A stretch of 44,141 bases of DNA, taken from the IMG/VR virus record IMGVR_UViG_3300036852_000049, positions 1 through 44,141 of that record. One strand, 5' to 3'. Positions 1 to 7,771 of the stretch are shown here, in pieces (the first letter of the stretch is position 1; each line of letters opens with the position of its first letter). The notes under the pieces are model-generated. The model searched no databases. It had not been told where the DNA came from and saw nothing but the letters and a program-made list of their open reading frames with translations. This DNA is from a virus. The translations under genes and the position numbers were made by a program.

Positions 1-127
1 TAGCGGCGGCGATCCTGCTCGCACGCGGTCCATGCCGCGCCGGTGTCCGGGTTGGTGCCGCTCAGCGTATTGGCGCCACGATCGATCGCACCCTGCAGCC
101 TGAAGTCGGTGGCGCTGCAATTGGTCA
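1..127. repeat. Terminal direct repeat, left copy (circular-assembly overlap)
   Basis: Bases 1-127 are identical to 44015-44141. A 127-base end overlap is what a de Bruijn assembler with k=127 leaves on a circular or circularly permuted molecule, so the true genome length is probably 44,014 bp. The repeat lies inside the coding sequence of the large tail protein and the reading frame continues across the join. It is therefore an assembly artefact rather than a biological terminal repeat. Confidence 0.93.
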
Positions 128-1961
128 CCGCCGGAAGGTCAACACCCGCGAAGCCGCTGCCGTCCTGGTTGTAGCCCTGGAACTCGTTGAGTGCGAGCGG
201 CAACGTCGTGACGATCTCGTTGACCTGATTGCCGCCGGTGGGACCATTGCTGCTGAAAATCGAGAACTTCGCGCCAGTGTTCCCCGTCGTCCATGGCGCA
301 TAGACCCATTCGATCGGTGCGCGAACTCGGAACGAGAACCACACCGTCTGCCCCTGGACGAACGTGCGACCCAAGGGCACGACGACTTCGCCATCATCAG
401 CGCCCGAGGTATTGAGGCACGAGAACTTGAGCGACCCGAGGGCGCCAGCCACTTTGACCGACGTGTCGATTGAAACGAGGCCCTGGTTTCCGTTGATGAA
501 CACCCACGCATCGCGCGTCGCTTGTGTTTCCAGCCGGTTCGCCACCACGGCACCGGCCGAGCGGGTTGCCCAGTCGTCCGGGGGCGGAGGGGGCGGAGGA
601 GGAGGCGGGGGCGGAGGCGACGGTGCACCGGCCGGCTTGTAGAGGTAGACGTTGGCGGTGTTGTTCGAATAGGCCGACACAGCCATCATCACGCCGTACG
701 TCGAAATGGCGATAACCATCACTGTGTCGTTGGACCCTTGAGAGGGCTTGCTCACGGCAGCCGGAATCGCTCCTCGATCCGTATATGTGCCGGACGAGTC
801 GTAGTCCCAAATGTGGCGGTCGACGGCGATGCTCAGGAAGGAGGTTCCGGCACCGAACTTCGGGTTGTGGCATAGCGTGCCATCGCGAATGCTCAGATAG
901 TTCGGAGCAATTGAGGGGAGAATCGTTACCGTATGGTCCGATGTCATCCGCATCGGAATCTGACTGGGATTCTCGCCCCCGCCGAACATGCCGACATTTC
1001 CCGTCGGGTTGTAGGCGGCGACATTGTCATAGCCTGGGCTCTGATCCGGGAACGGCTTCGAAATGCTCCACGTACCAGCGGCGATATCTCGAATCCAGAG
1101 ACTCCCGAAGTCTGATTCGTGGATCACGACGGCACCGGCATTGCCAGAGACGCCGGCTATAGCACCGGACCAGAATACCGCCGCTTTGGTGATATTTCCG
1201 ATGTCTGGATAGGCCGCATACGATAGGTTCCAGGTCCCTCCATATGGCTTCTTGGCAAGGCCCCCGTTGTCATAGCGCGCAAAATACAAATCTCCCGTAT
1301 TTGAATCACAGCACAAGGCATTGAGCCCGTGCCCGCCCGTGTCGCCATAGGTGGAGAAATTGGCAATGGGATTCCAAGTGTTCGTGGCCTCGTCGTACTC
1401 GATGTGGCGCATGCCGCCACCACCGTGGTATTGCCCAACGAAGTGAGCTTTCCCGTGCACGGGGTCCCATGCCCCGTTGTTGGAGTCGATGAGGATCGGT
1501 TGGCCGGCTCCCATGAAGACCACGCTATCGTTGGCGAGGTTGTTCGTGACCAGCTCGGCCCAGGTCCCTGGGGCCATGCCGTTTGCCAGATTCGCCAGCG
1601 CCGTTCCCCCTGTCGGTGGCGGGGGCGACACGAACCCTGTGACGGATGGGCTGGCCGTCCCCGCCAAGGTCCTCGTGTGCGATCTGGTGAACGTGCCCGT
1701 CGCGCTGGCCCACTGCTGGCCGATGAGCACCGCACCCGGCCCGCCGATGACGCCGCCCGGCACAGATGCCAATGCGTTGAACACCTGGCCGATCAGCGCG
1801 GCGCTGGCTGTTCCACTGCCGGCCTTACGCGACTTCAGGCCCACGGCACTTGCACCAACAGAAGAGCCCAGGACCGCTCCCGATTCGGAGCCCCCGAGAA
1901 CGGCGCTCGGACCCCCGATGACGGCGCCCTGGCCGCTGTCGATCTGCTGGCCGCCGGCCAT
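1..1961 (-). CDS. Large tail/adhesin protein, N-terminal part (gene continues at 44014-42520)
   Basis: The ATG at 1961 opens a frame that stays open to base 1 and continues in phase from 44014 to the TGA at 42520, giving a 1151-aa protein. The first ~50 residues are Gly/Ser-rich and contain the motif VGLKSRKAGSG, shared with the start of the tail protein at 7768-10335. Residues ~110-440 have repeated W/G blades with N-T-W and G-T-W motifs, resembling a Kelch-type beta-propeller. A run of 13 prolines (residues ~447-459) then links to a concanavalin/LamG-like half. The start lies 1 base from the stop of the preceding gene. Role inferred: receptor-binding or polysaccharide-binding virion protein. 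No catalytic motif is obvious. Confidence 0.85.
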   Translation of the reverse strand, partial: MAGGQQIDSGQGAVIGGPSAVLGGSESGAVLGSSVGASAVGLKSRKAGSGTASAALIGQVFNALASVPGGVIGGPGAVLIGQQWASATGTFTRSHTRTLAGTASPSVTGFVSPPPPTGGTALANLANGMAPGTWAELVTNNLANDSVVFMGAGQPILIDSNNGAWDPVHGKAHFVGQYHGGGGMRHIEYDEATNTWNPIANFSTYGDTGGHGLNALCCDSNTGDLYFARYDNGGLAKKPYGGTWNLSYAAYPDIGNITKAAVFWSGAIAGVSGNAGAVVIHESDFGSLWIRDIAAGTWSISKPFPDQSPGYDNVAAYNPTGNVGMFGGGENPSQIPMRMTSDHTVTILPSIAPNYLSIRDGTLCHNPKFGAGTSFLSIAVDRHIWDYDSSGTYTDRGAIPAAVSKPSQGSNDTVMVIAISTYGVMMAVSAYSNNTANVYLYKPAGAPSPPPPPPPPPPPPPDDWATRSAGAVVANRLETQATRDAWVFINGNQGLVSIDTSVKVAGALGSLKFSCLNTSGADDGEVVVPLGRTFVQGQTVWFSFRVRAPIEWVYAPWTTGNTGAKFSIFSSNGPTGGNQVNEIVTTLPLALNEFQGYNQDGSGFAGVDLPAVTNCSATDFRLQGAIDRGANTLSGTNPDTGAAWTACEQDRRR

Positions 1962-1962
1962 G

Positions 1963-2439
1963 TCACGTCAGCCTCAGCATCGCGCTCGATGCACTGTTGG
2001 TCGGCATGCTGATCGTGATCGTCCCGGCTGTGACGGTCTGCGCGCCAAAGGTGACGACAGCGATGGCCCGGTTTCCCTGCGAGTTGTTGAACAGCAGCAT
2101 GGCGTCGAAGGGCGACGCGATTGTCATCGGGGTGAAGAAGTCGAAGTGAATCGCCGTGGGCGTCCAGAACGCCGTCGTCGCGCTGCTGGTCGGCTCGGTC
2201 GAATTCGTCACCCCCGCCGGGCTGTAGTTGGTGCCGACAACCTCCCCCACATCAGGGCTTCCACCGACCACGCCACCGTAGGCAGTGGTACTCCCGTTGA
2301 CGGTGGCCGTCGCGTAGTACAGCGCCGCAACGATGACGTCTGCACCGGTCGTGGGGCGGACAACGCTCGTGCCAAGAGCGTGGATGCCCTTGAGCAGCTC
2401 AACCTTGAATGATGTGCAGACCGCCGTTGCGTTGGCCAC
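1963..2439 (-). CDS. Small virion-type protein, paralogue of 2634-3089
   Basis: 158 aa. It begins MANATAVCTSFKVELLKGIH and is clearly homologous along its whole length to the 151-aa product at 2634-3089: the same 'CTSFKVEL.KGIHALGTSVVR' start, a middle 'W(T)P' segment, and 'FDAMLLFN' followed by a Gly/Thr-rich end in 'MPTN'. The protein is rich in Gly, Thr, Ala and Ser with a beta-type pattern. No signal peptide or transmembrane segment is seen. It sits between the portal-side genes and the large tail protein, so a structural role (head or tail decoration) is likely but unproven. The pair looks like a tandem duplication separated by a 62-aa gene. Confidence 0.8.
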   Translation of the reverse strand: MANATAVCTSFKVELLKGIHALGTSVVRPTTGADVIVAALYYATATVNGSTTAYGGVVGGSPDVGEVVGTNYSPAGVTNSTEPTSSATTAFWTPTAIHFDFFTPMTIASPFDAMLLFNNSQGNRAIAVVTFGAQTVTAGTITISMPTNSASSAMLRLT

Positions 2440-2448
2440 GATTCACCT

Positions 2449-2637
2449 TCATGGCGTCGGAGCCGTGATGGCCTGCACTGCTCCGGTCAGTGCCTTGATG
2501 TGCGTGTCGATCTCGATCAACGCTGGTGAAGGGTCGGACGACTTGATAGCATCGGCGAGCGAAGCCACCGCCGTATCCAGGTTCGTCAGGCTGATGTTGA
2601 TGCTTGCGAGCAGATCCTTGACGGTGGGATTGCTCAT
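2449..2637 (-). CDS. Small helical protein between the two paralogues
   Basis: 62 aa, MSNPTVKDLLASINISLTNL onward. The sequence is amphipathic and largely helical with heptad-like hydrophobic spacing (leucine/isoleucine/valine), suggesting a short coiled coil. Its start overlaps the stop of the upstream 151-aa gene by four bases (ATGA), indicating translational coupling. No family recognised. By position it probably belongs with the neighbouring virion proteins, perhaps as a trimerisation or linker subunit; that is inference. Confidence 0.7.
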   Translation of the reverse strand: MSNPTVKDLLASINISLTNLDTAVASLADAIKSSDPSPALIEIDTHIKALTGAVQAITAPTP

Positions 2638-3089
2638 GCGAGCCTCAGCAGGCCGGTGGTGCCATCGTTGGTCGGCATGGTCAAAGTGAACGTGCCGGCG
2701 GTAATGGTCTGCGAGCCGAAGGTGTAGACCGCAATCGCCCTGTCGCTCTGCGTGCTGTTGAAGAGCAGCATTGCATCGAAGGCGGTCGTGAGCGTTACCG
2801 TCGGATAGACAATCGATGCGGAGGGCGTCCAGTGTGCTGTCGTGCCCGTGTTCGTGGGCTGCGTTCCGTTGGTGACTGCCACGCCCCTGGCGGTGTAGTT
2901 CGTGCCGGAAACCTCGCCCGTGGCGCTGTAGGCCGTGGTGCCCGCTCCAAGCGAGGCCGACGCGAGATAGAGCGCCGCGAGGATGGCGTCGGCACCGGTG
3001 CCGCCACGGACGACGCTAGTACCGAGGGCGTGGATGCCCTTGAACAGCTCAACCTTGAAACTGGTGCAGATCGCTTGCGAGTTCGCCAT
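2634..3089 (-). CDS. Small virion-type protein, paralogue of 1963-2439
   Basis: 151 aa, MANSQAICTSFKVELFKGIH onward. It is a full-length paralogue of the 158-aa protein two genes downstream; differences concentrate in the middle (residues ~45-90), where loop length and composition change, while the N-terminal 30 residues and the C-terminal beta-rich part are conserved. This is the pattern expected for a conserved virion scaffold with diversifying loops. No catalytic or membrane features. It is preceded by a 127-bp gap after the 71-aa gene, the first real gap in the late operon after the portal. Confidence 0.8.
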   Translation of the reverse strand: MANSQAICTSFKVELFKGIHALGTSVVRGGTGADAILAALYLASASLGAGTTAYSATGEVSGTNYTARGVAVTNGTQPTNTGTTAHWTPSASIVYPTVTLTTAFDAMLLFNSTQSDRAIAVYTFGSQTITAGTFTLTMPTNDGTTGLLRLA

Positions 3090-3215
3090 GAGAATGACTC
3101 CGAGTCATGGCGTCCCACTTCCACGCCGGAGCCCCTTGCACTCAATTGCTCGCTCGCGCCAGACCGCCAAGGGAAGCGGCTTTTCGGGGATCAGCCTAGG
3201 CGCGGCTTGCTCTGT

Positions 3216-3431
3216 CTATGGCATGACCGCCTGTTCGCCGCCGATGGCGGGGATCGATTCCTTGGCGAGCATGTGGCAGTTGTTGCGCATCAACTCGCCC
3301 GTCTCTTTCGAGAACCAGCGTTCATGCAGGATCACTTCCTTGGGGTTGTTCATCCATTCATGCTCGTAGCGCAGGCTCGACTCCGGGACGTTGCCGTCCT
3401 TCGTCCACATCAAGGGTTCTGCGGTGTTCAT
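3216..3431 (-). CDS. Conserved small phage protein downstream of portal
   Basis: 71 aa, MNTAEPLMWTKDGNVPESSL onward. It is coupled to the portal gene by a four-base ATGA overlap (3431/3428). Charged and soluble-looking, with no membrane segment. Small proteins of this kind often follow the portal gene in BPP-1-like podophages; I do not recognise a named function. The product may be a connector accessory protein. Confidence 0.75.
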   Translation of the reverse strand: MNTAEPLMWTKDGNVPESSLRYEHEWMNNPKEVILHERWFSKETGELMRNNCHMLAKESIPAIGGEQAVMP

Positions 3432-5704
3432 TGGATCAAGTACCTTCCGTCTGTGGTCTTTGCAATGGTCTTGGGCCGGCTCATCTGCCCAATGGCATCT
3501 TTCAGTTGCGCCAGGGCAGCAGCGATAACTTCCGACTTGCCCGAATCACTCGTGGCTTTGGCTTGCTTGTCAGCCTGCTCGCTCTGGGCCTTGGCCTGCA
3601 CCTTCGTGCTCTCGACATCCGCTTGGGCCTTCTGCGCAGCCGTATCCATCGCGACTTTGGCTTGCATGTCGGCGATCAGGATCTTGGTATCGTTGTCCAT
3701 TTGCGTCTTCCAGCGGTTGAAGTCCACTTCCATGGATTTCATTGCCGCTTCATGCTGACGCTTCATGTCCTCGATCTGCGCTTGGTGCGCCGCTTCCAGT
3801 TGAGCCCGCTGGGCCTCAATCTGGTTTTGCTGCTCAACCTGTTGGGCTTGAACTTGCTGCTTGTGCAGTTCCAGGCGGGCCTGTAGCTCGGCCTTTTGCT
3901 GCTCCAAGGCATAGCTGGCCTGCATTTCCGCTTGCTTCAGTTGCTGCGCGATCTGAGCTTTACCCTGCTCGAGCTGCATCTGGGCCTGAGCCTTGACCAT
4001 CTCGGGGTCCGGCGGAGGGGGTGCCATGGCCGCTTGCTGGGCCATTTGCTTGGCCTGCTCCACGAACTGATCGATATCACCTTCGATGGTCTTGCCGACT
4101 TTGAACCCGGTCACGCCGAACTTGAGCAACTGAGCCAGGAGAGGCACGAGTTGCGGAGGCGCTTCGATGGCCTGTTTGATGAATCCACCGACAGCGCCCA
4201 GGAACTCGACGCGGTGTTCTTTCTCGGCGTTTTCGTCGAGTTGAACAAGGCTGTCGGCTTCGACCTCGATGCGGAAATCCCGCATGTTGGCGCTCTTGAG
4301 CAACTGCAGCGCCTGATCGAGATAGGGCTTGTCCGCTTCGCTCAGCTGCTCCGCAGCACCAATCTGAAGAATGGTCTGCGGCTGGAACTTGTCGCAGATG
4401 ATCTGCGCCTTGATCTTCAGGATCTCTGTAGCGAACTGCGCGACAGCCATCTGCATGTCGCGAAGACGAAGGGTTGCATACTGGCCCTTCATCTCTTGCG
4501 CGCCGAGAGTCTCCCGGGGATCGGTCGCGCCTCGCACGATGTCCGAGATGCCGCTCACCTCATAGACGGCCTGGATCACCTTGTCCGAGGCTTCGTAGGC
4601 GATCGACAGCGCATTGGCAATAGGCGTGAGATCGATCAGGTCGATCGCGCCCTTGAAGCCCTGTTTCTCGACGAAGGCTGCCCAGTTCTTGACCGCGATC
4701 AGGTCGTTGTTCCCGGCTTCGGTGAAGATCCGAGCCAATTCCGGGATGGAGGCGTCATAGACGCCGCGCACCCTCAGAGCCTTGATAAGCCCGTCAATGG
4801 TGTCGGCTAGCGTGTCCAGTTCTTCGGCTTGGTCTTGGTACAGCGTGTAGTCTGGCGTCGGGATGAGGCTGTCCGTCGTCAGCGTGGCGTACAGCGGCTT
4901 CGGACAGGGCCAGAACTCCTCCAGCCCCAGCGGATCGTCACGCCGGTCCAGAATTTGCCCCATGGACTTGGACAGCCAGATCGCTTGGCCGCTATCCTTG
5001 TCCCATATCTCGTAGATGCAGGCTTGGAACTGGCCGCTGTCATTCGTGGCTACGTTACGTTGCTTGAGTTCTTCCGGACGAGTGTCAAGAGGGATCTTCT
5101 TGCCCAGCGCATCTCCGAATCGCGCAACAAGCGCCGGGCGGGCCATGTAGACCTTGCGCCAGATGGTGGGGACTTCTTCCCATGTGCGAGCCACAGCGTG
5201 CCCAAAATCACGCCAGTGCACGTAATCCACGGGAGCGCACTCGTAGTCGAGGACTTCGGTCGGTTCGTCCTGATCCTCCGTCACCTCTACCCCGTCATCT
5301 GGCGAGCCGAAATGTGGCTCATAGCGGATCCAGGTCGTTCCACGACCGCCCAGGAAGCGATCCTTGACTACCTGCGTGAGACTAGCCTTGTAGTCCCCGT
5401 AGTGCTCAATCTCGAACTCAAGCGCGCGTTCCATCAATAGCGCCGCAACGCGCCCCACAGGATCGTTGTCCTTGAAACGCCGCGAGACATCGGGCTTCGG
5501 GAGCCTGGAAAAGACAGCGGGGACCAACGTCTGAACGTTCGACCACAGGATATTGAACTTCGCCCGCTTCCTGCTCGCGGCGTTCTTGTCCGTGTACCGT
5601 TCGAGGATCTTGGTGACCCGCTTCTCCCAAGAGGCGAACTCCTTGTCATAGGCGGCAATGAGCCCCAGCCATTTCTGGACTTCGGGCTGTACCGTCTCAG
5701 CCAT
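3428..5704 (-). CDS. Portal protein with long C-terminal coiled coil
   Basis: 758 aa, typical of large podophage portals of the BPP-1/Bcep22 kind. The N-terminal ~500 residues form the portal core: the start (QKWLGLIAAYDKEFASWEKR) and the segment around residues 120-160 with RYEPHFG and a following acidic loop are characteristic. Residues ~560-720 are an extended Gln/Ala/Glu/Lys-rich region predicted as coiled coil, probably the long barrel that projects into the capsid. The start overlaps the preceding stop as TGATG, and the 71-aa gene overlaps its end. The dodecameric portal is the packaging channel and head-tail junction. Confidence 0.92.
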   Translation of the reverse strand: MAETVQPEVQKWLGLIAAYDKEFASWEKRVTKILERYTDKNAASRKRAKFNILWSNVQTLVPAVFSRLPKPDVSRRFKDNDPVGRVAALLMERALEFEIEHYGDYKASLTQVVKDRFLGGRGTTWIRYEPHFGSPDDGVEVTEDQDEPTEVLDYECAPVDYVHWRDFGHAVARTWEEVPTIWRKVYMARPALVARFGDALGKKIPLDTRPEELKQRNVATNDSGQFQACIYEIWDKDSGQAIWLSKSMGQILDRRDDPLGLEEFWPCPKPLYATLTTDSLIPTPDYTLYQDQAEELDTLADTIDGLIKALRVRGVYDASIPELARIFTEAGNNDLIAVKNWAAFVEKQGFKGAIDLIDLTPIANALSIAYEASDKVIQAVYEVSGISDIVRGATDPRETLGAQEMKGQYATLRLRDMQMAVAQFATEILKIKAQIICDKFQPQTILQIGAAEQLSEADKPYLDQALQLLKSANMRDFRIEVEADSLVQLDENAEKEHRVEFLGAVGGFIKQAIEAPPQLVPLLAQLLKFGVTGFKVGKTIEGDIDQFVEQAKQMAQQAAMAPPPPDPEMVKAQAQMQLEQGKAQIAQQLKQAEMQASYALEQQKAELQARLELHKQQVQAQQVEQQNQIEAQRAQLEAAHQAQIEDMKRQHEAAMKSMEVDFNRWKTQMDNDTKILIADMQAKVAMDTAAQKAQADVESTKVQAKAQSEQADKQAKATSDSGKSEVIAAALAQLKDAIGQMSRPKTIAKTTDGRYLIQ

Positions 5705-5985
5705 CAGGCAGACCCGCTCGGGGCGTAGATGAACGTCACGTTAATCGTGGCGCCCAGTGTCGCATAGAGCCCGCCAGCGCCGTACGACGACGGCAGACGA
5801 TGCCAACCAATAGCCGGAGTGATCGTGCCGGTGATTGCCGTGCCGCCCGATCCGCCATCGAGCAGGGCGACCGTTCCCGAGGTCGTGCTGTTGACGTAGA
5901 AGCCGAGCAGCGTGCCGGCTGTCGCCGAGACAGCCCCCGAGCTGGTCAGATTCTTGTAGTTCCCGCCTTCAACGACATGTGCCAT
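5704..5985 (-). CDS. Small beta-rich protein between terminase and portal
   Basis: 93 aa from the ATG at 5985, which overlaps the terminase stop as TGATG. A longer upstream reading exists but would run deep into the terminase gene. The sequence is Gly/Ser/Thr-rich with alternating hydrophobics (FYVNSTTSGTVALLDGG) and ends in a beta-type segment NVTFIYAPSG. Small Ig-like or jelly-roll-like proteins of this composition are seen next to phage head genes. A head-decoration role is possible but not shown. No membrane or enzymatic motifs. Confidence 0.72.
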   Translation of the reverse strand: MAHVVEGGNYKNLTSSGAVSATAGTLLGFYVNSTTSGTVALLDGGSGGTAITGTITPAIGWHRLPSSYGAGGLYATLGATINVTFIYAPSGSA

Positions 5986-7397
5986 CAAATCCGCCCGGTT
6001 GGCCTCGGAGCTGTGGCATACAGCTCCTCCAAAGTCACCGATGGCTGGCCTACCGTGATACCCCGCATTGGCTCGGGAGCGGGTTTCGGCGGTTCGGCCA
6101 ATCGCATAATCAGGCACCCGTACGAGAATCCATCCCCGTCATGGCTCGCCCAGTCATGCAGGGGTTCGGATGAGAATGTCCGTAAGTCCTCGTCATATTC
6201 GTAGGACCACGACCTTAATGCATCCAAACCCTTTTCGCATCGGTCAGCGTTGAATTCTATACGCGGTATCAAAACCCGTGCAGCATTTATTCGATCCGCT
6301 TTGCTGGAGTTTGGCGTAATACTCACTCGGTCCGCGCCAAAATTGTCCACGAATATCTCGACGGCTGACCTTTGTGCTGAGAATGTCTTTGCCCTCGCGT
6401 CGTGAGGTAACCATATTCTCCCTAATGCAGACTTTCTCCCTTGGATCGAGTATTCGTCCAATTTCTTGGCGAGCCGGGCACACCATTCCTCGGCGTCGAT
6501 TCCCCAGCCGGAGTCATGGTCGATGATGCGGTAACCCCCAATACAGGCTTGCCAGAACCACCATGTAGCCGTATCTCGTCTTCCAATGTCCGCAGAGATT
6601 TCAATAGGCTGACCAAGCGGATCGAGGTCAACATCAGGTCGTATGCGCCCAGCGCGCTCAGCAAGGCCAATCTGTCTGGCAAGGATTGCTCCAAGGTTTG
6701 CAGCGTCGAAGCTGCACAGGTACTCTTGCTCGAACTTGCTTCGTCCATAGTCCTCTCCGAAGTCGTTGATATATGCCTGTAGCTCGGCCTCCAGCTGGGC
6801 GCCGGTGAGAATGCCGGTGTCCGTGGCGGTCAGGACCTGCCCGAAGGCGTTTGGGTCACGCTGGGCGGTCTGGAGCGTGCGCAGGGCATGGTTTCGGCCC
6901 CGCGGCGTGCCATTGAAGATCTGCCAGCCCCCGTTTTCCAGCAGGATGGGCCGCAGGTAGGCTCGCACATCGGGGTTGGACAGCGGCCACTCGGAATAGA
7001 CGATCCCCGCAGGGGGGGAGCCGACCAGGCTATCCGGGTTATCCGAGCCCACGACCTGAAACGTCGAGCCATTGACGAACTCGATGAACATCTCCTGATC
7101 GCGGGTCGTCCTGCGCAACTCGCGAGGGAAAGCTTCATCGATACGGCGCCGCCCTGTATGGGGGTTGATCGCCATCCAGATCGCCTTGCGGGCTTGGTTG
7201 TACTGAGGCAAGCAGTACCAGTATGTTGCCGGGCGCTGAAAGGCTGCCACCGCCGTCCAGTGCAGCCCCAGCTCGTCCTTGCCCGCTCGCCTGTGCCATA
7301 CGAGTTCGGCATGGCGCCCACCATTCTCGAGATAACTCCACGCCGGTAGCTGGTAGGGTCGCGGCTGCCAGTTATTTGGCAGGGTCACTGTTGCCAT
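5985..7397 (-). CDS. terL: Terminase large subunit (ATPase/nuclease)
   Basis: 470 aa, a normal length for the family. The ATPase half has an Arg-type Walker A, HRRAGKD (residues 35-41), and a Walker B-like GIVYSEW (131-137), followed by a coupling-type FNGTPRGRNH (161-170). The nuclease half carries SADIGRRDTATWW (268-280) with acidic residues D270 and D275, and a late HDGDGFSYG segment providing the last acidic residue. It packages DNA into the procapsid together with the small subunit upstream. The nuclease half (about 6180-6780) is visibly less GC-rich (close to 50% in 6241-6360) than the surrounding genes, hinting at mosaic origin. Confidence 0.95.
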   Translation of the reverse strand: MATVTLPNNWQPRPYQLPAWSYLENGGRHAELVWHRRAGKDELGLHWTAVAAFQRPATYWYCLPQYNQARKAIWMAINPHTGRRRIDEAFPRELRRTTRDQEMFIEFVNGSTFQVVGSDNPDSLVGSPPAGIVYSEWPLSNPDVRAYLRPILLENGGWQIFNGTPRGRNHALRTLQTAQRDPNAFGQVLTATDTGILTGAQLEAELQAYINDFGEDYGRSKFEQEYLCSFDAANLGAILARQIGLAERAGRIRPDVDLDPLGQPIEISADIGRRDTATWWFWQACIGGYRIIDHDSGWGIDAEEWCARLAKKLDEYSIQGRKSALGRIWLPHDARAKTFSAQRSAVEIFVDNFGADRVSITPNSSKADRINAARVLIPRIEFNADRCEKGLDALRSWSYEYDEDLRTFSSEPLHDWASHDGDGFSYGCLIMRLAEPPKPAPEPMRGITVGQPSVTLEELYATAPRPTGRI

Positions 7398-7701
7398 AGC
7401 GCACGATGTTGACCGTCACGCTGCCATCCACATTTGCATTGACCTGCATCGGGAGCACTTTGCCGAGCAGCGGCAGAAACGCAGCGGGCTTCTCTCGCGC
7501 CTGCTTGGTTAGGTACTCAACGCCCCCCGCCTTGGTGAGCGCCTGAAGGATCATGTCCTTCAGTTCCGCCGTGACCTTGTTCGGCTTGCCCTTGCGGCTG
7601 CCGCCCTTGGGTTGCGGTCGCTTGGCAGTTTTTGGCACTTTGTTATCCATGTTAGTTATCACTGACTTCCAAGCCCGGATATCTTCCCAGTCGTTATCCA
7701 T
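7372..7701 (-). CDS. terS: Terminase small subunit-like protein
   Basis: 109 aa from ATG 7701; a second in-frame ATG at 7650 (MDNKVPKTAKRPQPKG) is an equally good start and neither has a clear Shine-Dalgarno. Residues after the second Met carry the family pattern GGSRKGKPNKVTAELKDMIL, followed by a helical segment and KVLPMQVNANVDG, as in the small DNA-binding proteins that precede TerL in this phage group. The C-terminus overlaps the terL start by 26 bases. It probably recognises the packaging site. The assignment rests on position and this short basic motif. Confidence 0.72.
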   Translation of the reverse strand: MDNDWEDIRAWKSVITNMDNKVPKTAKRPQPKGGSRKGKPNKVTAELKDMILQALTKAGGVEYLTKQAREKPAAFLPLLGKVLPMQVNANVDGSVTVNIVRYGNSDPAK

Positions 7702-7771
7702 AGGCAGGCGCCGCGCGCATGAAGCCCTGCCCGAAGAAGCCGGTTCCTCCCGTGACAAGGACGTTCTTCAC
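7694..7771 (-). pseudogene. N-terminal remnant of an NAD-dependent sugar epimerase/dehydratase
   Basis: A 25-codon frame starts at GTG 7771, overlapping the stop of the tail-protein gene as GTGA, and ends at TAA 7694. Its product begins VKNVLVTGGTGFFGQGF, the start of an extended short-chain dehydrogenase: beta-strand 1 followed by the NAD-binding TGGxGFxGxxF loop. Everything after about residue 20 is missing, and the small-terminase frame takes over. Seen: an intact, coupled start and Rossmann motif. Inferred: a nucleotide-sugar epimerase (CapD/PseB type) once lay here and was deleted, leaving only the beginning. Confidence 0.65.

Noticed and set aside
583-622. G-rich run as a possible quadruplex or regulatory element
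   Set aside because: It is fully explained as the proline codons of the linker between the propeller and lectin halves of the tail protein.
1963-3089. Diversity-generating retroelement target (BPP-1-like phage with paralogous variable proteins)
   Set aside because: No reverse transcriptase frame and no template-repeat/variable-repeat pair with adenine-specific differences were found anywhere in the window.
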